NCBI GenBank assembly: GCA_947177165.1 | Contig: CAMWTP010000004.1 | Span: 1 to 64,000 of the forward strand | Reading direction: 5' to 3' | DNA from: an uncultured Lachnospiraceae bacterium | GTDB lineage: Bacteria > Bacillota > Clostridia > Lachnospirales > Lachnospiraceae | DNA: 64,000 nt | Shown here: piece by piece, positions 45,921 through 55,052 of the stretch | Layout of the letters: every line of letters begins with the position of its first letter | How positions within the stretch are numbered: the first letter of the stretch is position 1 | Notes under the pieces: generated by a model | Database searches by the model: none | The model's input: only the letters and a program-made list of their open reading frames with translations | What the model was told of the DNA's origin: nothing | Made by a program: the position numbers and the translations under genes

Positions 45921-46487
45921 TCAAGGCTTTTTTTGCACACTGTACCCGAACTTGCCAAGCTTTTTTCCGAGATCATAATATTCGCCGTGACTGTACACGA
46001 TCGGTCTGGCATCTTCCAGATGAAAGCTTCCCTTTCCGTCCATGTACTGGTCATCCACATGCACAGCGACCACCTCGGCGGTAAACAGGTCGTGTGAGCC
46101 AAGCTGCTCTCGCTTTACCACCCTGCACTCAATGTTTACAGGGCTCTCCGCAATGCATGGAGCTTTCACAACATCGGACTGCATCGGTGTCAGTTTCGCC
46201 TCTTTCCATTTATCAACATCCCTTCCGCTGCGCACCCCGCAGTAATCCGCGGAGCGGGCGAGCTCTTCGGTCGTGAGATTGATGACAAATCCGCCCGTCT
46301 CCATGATCATGTGGTGAGAATACCTTGAAGGGCGGACGGAAATGCTCACCATCGGCGGGTTGGTGCATATCGTTCCTGCCCACGCGATGGTGATAATGTT
46401 GGTCCTGCCTTCCCTGTCTGCCACGCTCACCATCACTGCCGGCAGCGGATAGAGCATATTTCCGGGTTTGAATGATATCTTTGCCAT
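45921..46487 (-). CDS. flavin reductase family protein (FMN-binding split barrel)
   Basis: 188 residues: PAVMVSVADREGRTNIITIAWAG, NPPMVSISVRPSRYSHHMI and GGFVINLTTEELA are typical of flavin reductase-like FMN proteins, followed by AECRVV-type strands and YSHGEYYDLG. GAGGG is six bases before the second ATG (46487), which I use. The substrate is unknown; relatives reduce flavins or serve as flavoredoxins. Confidence 0.9.
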   Translation of the reverse strand: MAKISFKPGNMLYPLPAVMVSVADREGRTNIITIAWAGTICTNPPMVSISVRPSRYSHHMIMETGGFVINLTTEELARSADYCGVRSGRDVDKWKEAKLTPMQSDVVKAPCIAESPVNIECRVVKREQLGSHDLFTAEVVAVHVDDQYMDGKGSFHLEDARPIVYSHGEYYDLGKKLGKFGYSVQKKP

Positions 46488-46504
46488 GAACATCCCTCAT
46501 ATTT

Positions 46505-47161
46505 TTAATACGCGCCCATCACCAGAAGCGCCCACAAAGCTACGCTGACTGCCGAGAGCACTACGGAAATCACACTGAAAATCATCACTTTATTCAGCTT
46601 CTTATCCAGCTCCTTTTTCAGCTCGTCCGCCAATTCCTTTTTCAGTTCCATGCGCTCTTTCTGCGCATTTTCCGTGCTGCGCTTGATCTCATCGACCACC
46701 ACCGCCTGCACATTTCTGTATACCTTGACATTCTCTTTGTGCACAAAGTCGTCCGATTTCTGAAATTTATTTTCCAGCAGATCGGTTATCGCTGACAGAT
46801 CCGTCTGTTTCTGTTCCTCCGCTGTGCGCTCCTGCTCGATGCGCTCCTCCTCTTTCCGCTCCAGCTCTGCCTCGCGGTTCCTCGTCTGCTCGTCCGTCAG
46901 GTCCCTGAGCGCTGCGATCAGCCGCTGCTCATCCTCCTTCATCCCCTGAATTTTATCCGCGTTCTCGCCGATCATCAGATCCAGCTTTTCCGTAAGCTCC
47001 GTGTTTCGGTAATTGAGTTTTCTCATCTCCTGCAAAATTTTCTCGTATTCTGACACCTGCAGCTGCAGCCGCTTCATTTCCTCCGCCTCTGCCTGGGAAT
47101 TTGCCCTGATCATCTCCTGCGCGCTGAATTTCTGCGCAAGTTTATCCATGAAATTATCCAT
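46505..47161 (-). CDS. coiled-coil protein with C-terminal membrane anchor
   Basis: About 218 residues, strongly charged and predicted coiled coil over residues 15-185 (Glu/Lys/Arg/Gln-rich; AELERKEEERIEQERTAEEQ), ending in one membrane helix (MIFSVISVVLSAVSVALWAL). The C-terminal location suggests tail anchoring with the coil in the cytoplasm. I do not know its function. The start is uncertain: ATG 47161 is directly preceded by GAGGAG, while an upstream GTG is also in frame. Confidence 0.75.
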   Translation of the reverse strand: MDNFMDKLAQKFSAQEMIRANSQAEAEEMKRLQLQVSEYEKILQEMRKLNYRNTELTEKLDLMIGENADKIQGMKEDEQRLIAALRDLTDEQTRNREAELERKEEERIEQERTAEEQKQTDLSAITDLLENKFQKSDDFVHKENVKVYRNVQAVVVDEIKRSTENAQKERMELKKELADELKKELDKKLNKVMIFSVISVVLSAVSVALWALLVMGAY

Positions 47162-47554
47162 CTCCTCAACCGTACCTTTCCTATACCCACTCTCAACCAC
47201 TCTGTATCTTCGCAGTTTTCCCGCAAATCAGTCAATCCAACCTATGACCCTGATATCATCTTATCATTAAACTGGTTGTCTTACAATCAGAAGTTGCAAA
47301 AAATCGTGTACTGCTCCTCCGCCAAAAACAGCCAGCCTGCCTCATGAAATCTACCCGGTCAGCGGACGTTGGCGCAGACATCTTTTTGTGTGTTTTGCAT
47401 AGAAATCGCTGCTATTTTCTCGCGCCAGTATGCATATTAACAATAAACTAACATTTTATTCATAATTTATTCATAATTGAATGGTAATATTGAAACATAG
47501 CAAGCGACAACAACGTAGTGTTTTCATTACACATAGATAAATTTTTTCATAATA
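47162..47554. other. gene-free AT-rich region with an 11-bp tandem repeat
   Basis: No coding frame with a binding site is seen. TTATTCATAAT occurs twice in tandem at 47456-47477 (11-bp period), upstream of the coiled-coil gene on the minus strand. The rest is plain AT-rich sequence that probably holds its promoter. Confidence 0.4.
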
Positions 47555-47587
47555 GCCCCGGTACATTTCTCAGAAATGTGCCGGGGC
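47555..47587 (-). terminator. terminator downstream of the small alarmone synthetase
   Basis: GCCCCGG-ACATTTCT pairs with AGAAATGT-CCGGGGC, a 16-bp stem with one mismatch or wobble, starting 11 bases after the stop at 47598. The following bases are only moderately U-rich. Confidence 0.75.
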
Positions 47588-47597
47588 ACTCCTCATT

Positions 47598-48239
47598 TTA
47601 TGCCAAATCCAATGATAATTGCTTTACCTCTTCATTCAGCGACAGCATCTTGGCATCGAGTTCTGACACCATCCCGGCGCACGCATAGAGTTCCGCCTTG
47701 ATATGTTCCGGAACATTCACGTCGAACTTGTAATTGATCTTGTGCTCCAGGCTAGCCCAAAAGTCCATCGCAACGGTTCTGATCTGTATCTCCACCTTCG
47801 CGTCCACTCTCTTTTCTGACAGATAGATGGGAATGGACACAATCATATGGTAGCTCTTATACCCACTCGCTTTGGGGGTTTTAATATAATCCTTCACCGA
47901 CAGAATCCGGATGTCATTCTGCCTCTCCAGCATTTCAGCAATCCTGTATATATCTGTCGTAAAAGAGCATATGATACGGATTCCAGCGATGTCATTGATA
48001 TGCTGGATCATGTTGTCGATGGTCGACTCATAGCCATGTTTTTTCAGTTTCTTGACAATACTCTCCGATGTCTTGATCCTGGACTTGATATGTTCTATGG
48101 GATTGTACTGATGCACATGCTGAAATTCATCATTCAAAATCTCAAGCTTTGTGCCGATTTCCTTTAAAGCAGAGCTGTACACCAGGATCACTTCTTTCCA
48201 GCTGTCCACGTCGGATTTTCCATTTGCACTATATTCCAT
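47598..48239 (-). CDS. small alarmone synthetase (RelA/SpoT-domain GTP pyrophosphokinase, RelQ/YjbM type)
   Basis: About 213 residues consisting only of the ppGpp synthetase domain plus a C-terminal helix. RIKTSESIVKKLKKHG, DIAGIRIICSF, KASGYKSYHMIV and KVEIQIRTVAMDFWASLEHK match the family's ATP- and GTP-binding residues. It lacks the hydrolase domain. Such enzymes raise (p)ppGpp after stress, for example wall damage. Start choice lies between ATG 48239 and GTG 48245; AGAGG is upstream of both. Confidence 0.92.
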   Translation of the reverse strand: MEYSANGKSDVDSWKEVILVYSSALKEIGTKLEILNDEFQHVHQYNPIEHIKSRIKTSESIVKKLKKHGYESTIDNMIQHINDIAGIRIICSFTTDIYRIAEMLERQNDIRILSVKDYIKTPKASGYKSYHMIVSIPIYLSEKRVDAKVEIQIRTVAMDFWASLEHKINYKFDVNVPEHIKAELYACAGMVSELDAKMLSLNEEVKQLSLDLA

Positions 48240-48511
48240 ATACACAACGCCTCTCTTTCCCCTTTACCGTGCTCCTGCATATCAAATCCATCTGCAGATG
48301 ATGGCACAACGCCTATTATTGTACCACACTTTCCTGGCTTGTGGCCATCAAAAATTTTTAAATTTGCATAAAATTTCTATGAATCCACACATTTTTGCCT
48401 GTTCATGATACAATAGGAATGTTCAGCCGCATGCGCACACTCACACAGCGCCCGAGTCAGGCTGGACTGCTATCAAAAATATCGACAGAAAATACATAAG
48501 GAGATTTGAGT

Positions 48512-48778
48512 ATGTTTAGATTATGGGCAAGAACTTTCAAGGACAACCACATGCTCCGGGATACTGTCATCTGCGACGATCGCCCGGAGACGCGCACACA
48601 TAAGGTGTTTGATGCGCTCGAGTCAGTCTGCTACCAGTTTGACCTCGGGAAACCAATCTGGCTGGATTCCAATATTTCTGATTTTAAGAAACACGATAAA
48701 ACCCGCTTTTCCTCAGACAATTTTATTGAGGCGATTGACTTTGACTATCTTGAAATACATGTGATTGAGGAGGACTGA
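48512..48778 (+). CDS. conserved hypothetical protein, 88 aa
   Basis: Small acidic soluble protein (MFRLWARTFKDNHMLRDTVI ... FLEIHVIEED-like end). AAGGAG precedes the ATG by eight bases. It looks like a family frequent in Lachnospiraceae but without an assigned role. The two Trp residues and a strongly acidic C-terminus are its only marked features. It is followed by a promoter region and the hemolysin III gene. Confidence 0.8.
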   Translation: MFRLWARTFKDNHMLRDTVICDDRPETRTHKVFDALESVCYQFDLGKPIWLDSNISDFKKHDKTRFSSDNFIEAIDFDYLEIHVIEED

Positions 48779-48810
48779 GCATAATCTTTTACATTTTTTG
48801 ATAATCCTGA

Positions 48811-48839
48811 TTGACATTGAATATAATAAGTAGTAGTAT
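48811..48839 (+). promoter_or_regulatory. putative promoter of the hemolysin III gene
   Basis: TTGACA (48811-48816), 17-base spacer, TAGTAT (48834-48839). The leader is about 130 bases, AT-rich, with a GTTTTCAAAAC palindrome. Confidence 0.55.
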
Positions 48840-48976
48840 TATATCAAACAGTATATAGTTTTCAAAACTACATTATATTTTATCTAAATCTACATTCTGT
48901 TTTAATTGGCAGAATATTAGTGCTTAATAATATGTAACAATAAGAAGAATACATTGTAATCGAGGAGGAGTATCTT

Positions 48977-49618
48977 ATGCAGTTGACAATCAGGGAACCC
49001 GGAAGCGCGATCACGCATTTTATCGCATGTCTCATGGCGGCTATCGCCGCGTCGCCGCTCATCGTGAAGGCGCACGGAGGCATGACGGCCGTGTCGCTCG
49101 CCATCTTTGCCGCGAGCATGATTCTTTTGTATGGGGCGAGTGCGCTGTACCACAGCGTCAATGTCACCGACAAGGTTTTGCGTGTCTTTCGCAAAATTGA
49201 CCACATGATGATTTTTGTGCTGATCGCAGGCTCTTACACGCCGGTATGTCTCATCGTCCTCGGCGGCAGTATGGGTTATACTCTGCTGGCTCTCGTATGG
49301 GGTGTCGCAGTCGTTGGCATGTGTGTCAATGCATTGTGGATCACCTGCCCAAAGTGGTTTTCCTCTATCATCTATATCGCTATGGGCTGGCTGTGTCTGC
49401 TCGTTTTCGGCACCCTGTGGAACACGCTTCCCCACGCGGCGTTCGGGTGGCTTCTGGCTGGCGGTATCATCTATACGATCGGCGGTGTTATCTATGCGCT
49501 GAAGCTTCCTGTGTTCAACTCACTGCACAAATATTTTGGCTCGCATGAGATTTTTCACCTCTTCGTGATGGGTGGAAGTATCTGCCACTTTATCTTTATG
49601 TACTGTTATGTGGCATAG
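48977..49618 (+). CDS. hemolysin III / PAQR-family membrane protein (TrhA)
   Basis: 213 residues with seven membrane helices. The putative zinc-binding and conserved residues are in SALYHS, DHMMIF and SHEIFHLFVMGGSICH. The family (YqfA/TrhA) affects membrane fluidity and fatty-acid composition in bacteria; the hemolysin name is historical. GAGGAGG precedes the ATG. Confidence 0.92.
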   Translation: MQLTIREPGSAITHFIACLMAAIAASPLIVKAHGGMTAVSLAIFAASMILLYGASALYHSVNVTDKVLRVFRKIDHMMIFVLIAGSYTPVCLIVLGGSMGYTLLALVWGVAVVGMCVNALWITCPKWFSSIIYIAMGWLCLLVFGTLWNTLPHAAFGWLLAGGIIYTIGGVIYALKLPVFNSLHKYFGSHEIFHLFVMGGSICHFIFMYCYVA

Positions 49619-49680
49619 CAGCGCTCTCTGCCATGCTTCCGCACAAGTCCGCGCATGTCGATGCCCCCGGCGTGTATATA

Positions 49681-49727
49681 AAAAGCATGTACCATCCCCC
49701 TTTTAAAAGGCGTATTGTACATGCTTT
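49681..49727. terminator. bidirectional terminator between hemolysin III and ABC exporter genes
   Basis: AAAGCATGTAC pairs with GTACATGCTTT; A- and T-rich ends flank the stem. It lies between two convergent genes and can serve both. Confidence 0.7.
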
Positions 49728-49771
49728 ATTTCTTCACAAAAAAACGTTCTTCACTCCCCTGCCGGCATTCA

Positions 49772-51577
49772 TCAGCTCTGCAAAACTTTCATGCGGTAGA
49801 ACTCACCCTTCAGATCCATCAGTTCCTCAAACGTGCCGTACTCCACACACTTTCCATCGGCAATCACCGCAATCCGGTCCGCATCGCGAATCGTTGACAG
49901 GCGGTGCGCCACGATAAATGTCGTCCTGCCTTTCACCAGATTGTTGATCGCTTCCTGTATCATTTTTTCCGAGATGCTGTCAAGCGCTGATGTCGCTTCG
50001 TCCAGCACGATAATTTTCGGATTGCGTATGAGCGCCCTCGCTATGGCAATTCGCTGGCGCTGCCCGCCGGACAGCTTGCCGCCGTGCTCGCCCACCATGG
50101 TGTCAAGCCCTTTGGGCAGGCTTTCCACCAGGTCGCTCAGATTTGCCGCGCGCACCACGTCCGCAAGCTCCTCGTCCGTCACATGTTCGCAGCCGTACGT
50201 AATATTCTCCCGAATCGTCCCCGAAAACAGAATTGACGTCTGCGGCACAACGGCCAGATGCTTTCTGTAGGTGCGCAGGTCGATCTGACTCATATCATGT
50301 CCGTCGAGCAGGACTGTTCCTCCGGTTGCCATGTGAAAGCCAATGACCATATTCAATATCGTGGACTTTCCAGCGCCCGATTCGCCGACAAAAGCGATGG
50401 TCTGTCCCTGCTCCACGTGCAGGTTCAAGTGATTCAGCACCTGATTTTCATTGTTACTGTAATGAAAGCTGACTTCCTTGAAATCAAAGACGCCATCCAC
50501 ATCGGTCAGCTCTTCTTTGCCCTCATTGCGCTCCACGTCCTCAGACAGCAATACCTCTCCGATTGAATTTACCGATTCGACGCCCTTGGTGATAATCGGA
50601 AGCAGTGTCACAATCGCTGACACCTGGTTGACCACGGTGGAAAAATAACTCTGGTAGAGCGTGATATCTCCGACCTGAATGCTTCCCTTCACCGCGAGAT
50701 ACCCCGTAAACGCCAGACAGATCACCTGAAAAATCTGGAAGATCGCCCAGCCGACAGAGCCAAACAGCGCCTGCACCACATCCAGCTGATAGCCCTTTTC
50801 CGCCACTGCGAAGAGCTGGCTGCTGATTTTTCGCACTTCCTCGTCCTCGAGGGCGTGCGCCCTTGTCACGGGTACAAGCTCCACCATCTCCATGACGCGG
50901 GCGGAGGTCTCCTCCATCTCTTTTCGAAATTCCCTGTTTTTGTTCTTCATCACATTCCGGAAGGACACCATCGTGACCGCCGCAACCGGCGCCGCAAACA
51001 GGAAAAACACAAGTACTGTCTTACTCTTTGAGCCAGTGACAATCAGTGCCACACTGATATTGAGAACAATGTTTAATATGTTCAGAAACATCTGTGTGGA
51101 CAGCGTCTCCACCGCCTCAACATCACGCATAATCTTGGACTGAAGCCGCCCGGACTGCGTCTCCACATGATACGATATGGAGAGCTGCTGCAATTTCCGC
51201 ACCAGCGCCTTGCGAAGCCCGGTCTCCACATAGCGCGTCGCCAGGCTTTTGTAGGCGGTGTACAGATAATTCATGGGAACATTAATCACAATCAATATTC
51301 CCTCAAACACGGTGTAAAACACGATATTCCGCACGGTGTTGGGATTGCCTGTTGTCACATCATTGATGATATTTGCCGTCAGAATCGGCAGCACCCACAC
51401 ACAGGCGTGTTTGATAAAAAAGCTGATCACCGCCAGCACAAACTTGTGATAATTTCCCCGGTACAGGGAAATCAGTATCTTCATCGGATGTCCCTGATGT
51501 CTCCGATAGCACTCGATAAACCAGCTCTCTGTGTCAATCTTGTTTCTCGGCGACATCTTTCTCTCAAAATCTTTCAT
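49772..51577 (-). CDS. ABC exporter, fused permease and ATPase
   Basis: 601 residues: six-helix ABC membrane domain (about 45-340) and a C-terminal ATPase with Walker A GESGAGKST, signature LSGGQRQR, and Walker B IIVLDEATSALD. The layout is that of the MsbA/LmrA/peptide-exporter type acting as a homodimer or with a partner. No partner gene is adjacent, so a homodimer is likely. The substrate is unknown. Confidence 0.93.
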   Translation of the reverse strand: MKDFERKMSPRNKIDTESWFIECYRRHQGHPMKILISLYRGNYHKFVLAVISFFIKHACVWVLPILTANIINDVTTGNPNTVRNIVFYTVFEGILIVINVPMNYLYTAYKSLATRYVETGLRKALVRKLQQLSISYHVETQSGRLQSKIMRDVEAVETLSTQMFLNILNIVLNISVALIVTGSKSKTVLVFFLFAAPVAAVTMVSFRNVMKNKNREFRKEMEETSARVMEMVELVPVTRAHALEDEEVRKISSQLFAVAEKGYQLDVVQALFGSVGWAIFQIFQVICLAFTGYLAVKGSIQVGDITLYQSYFSTVVNQVSAIVTLLPIITKGVESVNSIGEVLLSEDVERNEGKEELTDVDGVFDFKEVSFHYSNNENQVLNHLNLHVEQGQTIAFVGESGAGKSTILNMVIGFHMATGGTVLLDGHDMSQIDLRTYRKHLAVVPQTSILFSGTIRENITYGCEHVTDEELADVVRAANLSDLVESLPKGLDTMVGEHGGKLSGGQRQRIAIARALIRNPKIIVLDEATSALDSISEKMIQEAINNLVKGRTTFIVAHRLSTIRDADRIAVIADGKCVEYGTFEELMDLKGEFYRMKVLQS

Positions 51578-51790
51578 TCTAGTCTCCTCTTTCCTAAGCG
51601 GCTGCGCAGATAACCTGTGCAGCCCGCCCTGTCATCCCAATACTCCTCATGCTGTCATTATACAGCATAAATCTATAATATTCTTCCAAAATATTGTGTA
51701 AATGTATCGTTTTTTTACTTTTTTATGCTGTTATAAGAATCGGGTAGCGAAGACTTTTCCCTACCCGCGCGCCGAATGCCCGTGTGCATA

Positions 51791-51821
51791 AAAAAAGGAA
51801 CCGAAGGACGGTTCCTTTTTT
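51791..51821 (-). terminator. terminator of the LytTR-linked hypothetical operon
   Basis: AAAAAAGGAACC pairs perfectly with GGTTCCTTTTTT over a seven-base loop, about 45 bases after the stop at 51867. It is nearly the same design as the terminator in the toxin-antitoxin locus. Confidence 0.92.
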
Positions 51822-51866
51822 AGCGCCTATTCTCTTCCATAGATTATATACCGAATCAGCTCCTTT

Positions 51867-52631
51867 TTACCGGGCGGAAAACAGCAGATGCATAGTATTG
51901 GAGAACGATTGATCTTCATTCAGATAATCGAATGCCAGCTTTGCTGCATTCGCATGATTCCCGTTTTCTCTCTCCGCGGCATATGCAGAGGCCGCGCGCT
52001 TCAACGTGTCTGCCAGCCGTTGCCCATACCTGCTTGGCAATGGAGCTGCCAGGGCTTTCTGTCCGCCGAACATTTCTCTGTTCCGCTGCAGTATCTCCTT
52101 TGATTTTGCTGCAAATTCCATTTCATCTGCGATTCGTCCAAAAGCTTCATTGAGGTACTGCAAATCTTCTTCCAGTGTCACTTTGTGATACTGCAGTCTG
52201 CCGTTTTCGTCCATTCCATCTGATACATAGACATCCCTGGTTCCATCTGCGTGCCCTTTTTGTAACATCTCGTACTGTCTCGTATATGCATCCATGCGGG
52301 CCGCGATCAGATCGTCAAGCGTATAGCCTCCCTTTGCCTTCTTGACCGCATCTATGGAACTTTGTACATCTTCCCTCATTGCCCACAGCATCTCATCAGA
52401 CGGGTTCATGCTCAGCTTCGGCAGAATTTCTCTCATTCGCTGGATCTCGTCGATATCAATCTGTTCGAATGCCCCCTGCGTCTGTGCGCGCAGCGCCTCC
52501 AACCCTTCCCTTGACAAATCTACAGAATCCGTCTTAATCCGAATGTTTTTACATTCCGGCACCGCATCCTTTATATATCTGGTTTGACTGTTTTCATAGA
52601 CATTTCCATAATTTTCTTCTATTCGCAGCAT
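51867..52631 (-). CDS. uncharacterised protein, 254 aa, last gene of LytTR-linked operon
   Basis: Soluble helical protein, no signal peptide or membrane segment. It shares a pattern with the next upstream gene product: a VDLS-x-x-G start block, a central DAYTRQYEMLQKG segment, then VYVSDGMDENGRLQYHKVTL and an EEDLQYLNEAFGRIADEM helix. This suggests a paralogous pair. The C-terminus (MHLLFSAR) is short. GGAGAGAGG precedes the ATG. I do not recognise a known domain. Confidence 0.75.
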   Translation of the reverse strand: MLRIEENYGNVYENSQTRYIKDAVPECKNIRIKTDSVDLSREGLEALRAQTQGAFEQIDIDEIQRMREILPKLSMNPSDEMLWAMREDVQSSIDAVKKAKGGYTLDDLIAARMDAYTRQYEMLQKGHADGTRDVYVSDGMDENGRLQYHKVTLEEDLQYLNEAFGRIADEMEFAAKSKEILQRNREMFGGQKALAAPLPSRYGQRLADTLKRAASAYAAERENGNHANAAKLAFDYLNEDQSFSNTMHLLFSAR

Positions 52632-52753
52632 TCGCCCTCTCTCCTTCTATCACAATTTTATCCCGTTATGCATGACTCCTTACACTGCCTCTATTGCGCC
52701 GAACCTTTTCCCTCTGTTTATCGGCAAATCTGGCGCTTTGACGCAAATTATTT

Positions 52754-53524
52754 TTATAAGCCCGCGTAATAATCCCAGATACGGTTCAGCTCACTTTTTG
52801 ACACAGCAGCGCTGCCGGAGTCTGACGGAAAATCCCCCTTATTGATGGCAGACATAAATATCCGGTATGCCTGATCCTTAATCTCCCCTTTTTTCGGTTT
52901 CACGCTGTCCGAAGAAGCTGTCTGCGGCTGATAAATTACCTGCTCTTTCACCTGACCGCCTGACTGATGGTATATAATCTGCGGCTTAAAATCCTGCAGA
53001 TCCCGCAATATTTCTGTAAAATGTGCCATCGCGCTGCTGTGCTGTTCATAGGCTTTGTCCAGCAGCTCCAGTTCCTTCTCTTTGGTCAATTGTTGTATGC
53101 TTTTATCGTCAGCGACATAAAAGGACTGCTCCTGCTGTTCCTGACTCATATTCGCATATTTTTCTTCTATTTCCTGCCTCATCTTCCTGTAGGCCGATAC
53201 CATTTTATCCACATGACGGTCAAAGTTATTGACTGCTGTCTTGTCTCTCTTCTCCTCCGATACCGCCTTTTCAAAATCCTCAAAAACTCTCAAAGAACTG
53301 ACATTAGTAAGCGTTCTGGCAGCATTTATCCCCTGCCCCGCCCTGATCGCTTCCAGCATCTCACGATCCAAAGCCCAGCGCCCATCTGCGGAAATATCTA
53401 CGGTATCATAGCCTGAAGATTTGGCACTGCTCCTGTCCTTGTCCTGAAATTTTTGTGTGAGTCTGTCCATATCAATGGTATAGTTTTCATACTGTCTTGA
53501 TAATTGTCTTTCTGTTATATTCAT
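52754..53524 (-). CDS. uncharacterised helical protein, 256 aa, paralogue of the neighbouring gene product
   Basis: Starts MNITERQLSRQYENYTID; no signal peptide. Central block VDISADGRWALDREMLEAIR, a long helix MVSAYRKMRQEIEEKYANMS, FYVADDKSIQQLTKEKELEL and LDKAYEQHSSAM correspond in order to blocks in the 51867-52631 product. The C-terminal ~70 residues (QIIYHQSGGQ ... ELNRIWDYYAGL) are Gln/Ser-rich and then helical. A purine-rich tract (GGAGGGAAAAAAGGA) lies before the ATG at 53524. No known family is recognised. Confidence 0.75.
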   Translation of the reverse strand: MNITERQLSRQYENYTIDMDRLTQKFQDKDRSSAKSSGYDTVDISADGRWALDREMLEAIRAGQGINAARTLTNVSSLRVFEDFEKAVSEEKRDKTAVNNFDRHVDKMVSAYRKMRQEIEEKYANMSQEQQEQSFYVADDKSIQQLTKEKELELLDKAYEQHSSAMAHFTEILRDLQDFKPQIIYHQSGGQVKEQVIYQPQTASSDSVKPKKGEIKDQAYRIFMSAINKGDFPSDSGSAAVSKSELNRIWDYYAGL

Positions 53525-53567
53525 TCCTTTTTTCCCTCCAAAAACCACTCTGTTTCATCAACAATTC

Positions 53568-54167
53568 CTAAGCTTTTATATCAAATGAGCTTTGCATGTT
53601 TTCAAATTCCATATTGTCTGCCCGGACAGCCCCGTTTTCTGCCTCCCGCCACGCCGCGTTATAGATTGTACACAGATTAGTCTGCCTTGCCGCCTCCGCG
53701 TTTGTGGTGTACATCGTCCAGCCGTTATTGGAATACGTTGCCACCATCTCTCCATTGCTGTCATAAAATTCTATGTAATCGCGCTGTCCGGAGGGCTGCT
53801 TTTGATATTTGACTTTCCCCTCAAGCAGCGTCGCTATAAAGTCAATCGGCTTTGACATCTTCTGATTGTTTCTCGCCACGGCCTTCAGCCCGGATGTTAT
53901 GATGCCTTTCCTGTCCGGTGACACTTCGGATGTGTAGCGCTTCATCAGCTCAACAAACCCGTCAGACTGATTTTGAAACTTTCCGTTTTCATAATCCTGA
54001 TAAGCCTGTTCCATAATCTGTTTTCTGTATTCTCCCTCGCTGACGCCGCTTTTTTTCTTCGAATACACATAGTCACCATTAAAATCAGGCAGCGATATCC
54101 CTCCAATACTGCCCATTCCCGACATAAAATGGCGCTGTGACGAAATACTGTTTAAGTTGATTTGCAT
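53568..54167 (-). CDS. uncharacterised protein, 199 aa, in LytTR-linked operon
   Basis: Starts MQINLNSISSQRHF, with a Gly/Ser-rich N-terminus and no cleavable signal. The middle has EYRKQIMEQAYQDYENGKFQ and FVELMKRYTSEVSPDRKGII, and the end GWTMYTTNAEAARQTNLCTI. AAGGAT precedes the ATG. The next gene starts 43 bases after its stop, indicating cotranscription. Function unknown. Confidence 0.75.
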   Translation of the reverse strand: MQINLNSISSQRHFMSGMGSIGGISLPDFNGDYVYSKKKSGVSEGEYRKQIMEQAYQDYENGKFQNQSDGFVELMKRYTSEVSPDRKGIITSGLKAVARNNQKMSKPIDFIATLLEGKVKYQKQPSGQRDYIEFYDSNGEMVATYSNNGWTMYTTNAEAARQTNLCTIYNAAWREAENGAVRADNMEFENMQSSFDIKA

Positions 54168-54306
54168 ATCTTATATCCTTCCCCAAACGATTCTTATTCA
54201 CTGCTCCCTGTGTCCCGTAAAATCCATTTATGTCTTAAATATCGGCTGACATTCCGCTTTTGACAACCTCCACTGCACCAAATGACTATAACGCTGTCCT
54301 AATTAT

Positions 54307-54969
54307 TTATGCTCTCAAATCAAAACCTCTGGTATATTCTTTTGTCCACTCATGGCTGAATGCTTTGTTTTCCATCTGTCTCTGTGCTGTTTTCCGCTCC
54401 TCTGCTTCCCTCTCGGCACGTTTCTTCTCTGCTCTCCTGGCAAATTCCTCCTGTTCCCTGCGCTTTTCTGCTGCTTTATCCTCTCTTTTCTTTTTTGTAC
54501 TCCCAACCGTTTTGCCCTGCCCGCCTGCACTCGTTCTTGTGGTGCTGCTGCAGGAACACTGCATACTTCCGTCTGAATTGATTTTCACCGAGAAATCATG
54601 TATTTCCATGCCATCACTTTTTGCCTGTGCATACATCCACTGATGTGCTGCCGGGATGCCTGCTATGTCATTCTCTATTTTCCTGGCAAATTGGGGATCA
54701 CCCGCCATCTTTTTTAAACATTCTTTCGATAAATTTAATACGATTTCATTTTTACTGCTGACCTTCCTGTCTCCGTCTGTATTAATGGAAGAAATCTGTG
54801 GAAATTGTTTGCACAGCCGTTCGTAATACTCCTGTACTGCATCTTTACCGTTTTCTGATGTATTCGTATTGACCTGCGCGGATTGTCCGCTTTCCCGTTT
54901 TGCATTGCCCGCATTCGAAGCTGTGTTTTTATAATAATTTTTATAATTGCTGGTGATAAACATTGACAT
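54307..54969 (-). CDS. uncharacterised protein, DUF6033-like, first gene of the four-gene cassette
   Basis: 220 residues. The middle part (YYERLCKQFPQISSIN, NEIVLNLSKECLKKMAGDPQ and a following IENDIAGIPAAHQWMYAQAK) resembles proteins I know as DUF6033; this is recollection. It has a Cys-Ser-Cys-Ser patch (MQCSCSSTTRTSAGG) and a highly charged Lys/Glu/Arg helix (about 160-205). No signal peptide. AAAGGAGG precedes the ATG. It follows the GHKL kinase gene by 83 bases on the same strand. Confidence 0.75.
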   Translation of the reverse strand: MSMFITSNYKNYYKNTASNAGNAKRESGQSAQVNTNTSENGKDAVQEYYERLCKQFPQISSINTDGDRKVSSKNEIVLNLSKECLKKMAGDPQFARKIENDIAGIPAAHQWMYAQAKSDGMEIHDFSVKINSDGSMQCSCSSTTRTSAGGQGKTVGSTKKKREDKAAEKRREQEEFARRAEKKRAEREAEERKTAQRQMENKAFSHEWTKEYTRGFDLRA

Positions 54970-55052
54970 TTCATGTCCTCCTTTGATTTTATTATTCTAT
55001 CTTGTTTATCGCCAATCTGCATTTTCAATTAACGGCAGCTGCGTGAACAGCT

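Noticed and set aside
48917..49435. 172-codon minus-strand open frame
   Set aside because: It lies antisense inside the hemolysin III gene, whose seven-helix product and ribosome binding site are clear; the frame has no family resemblance.
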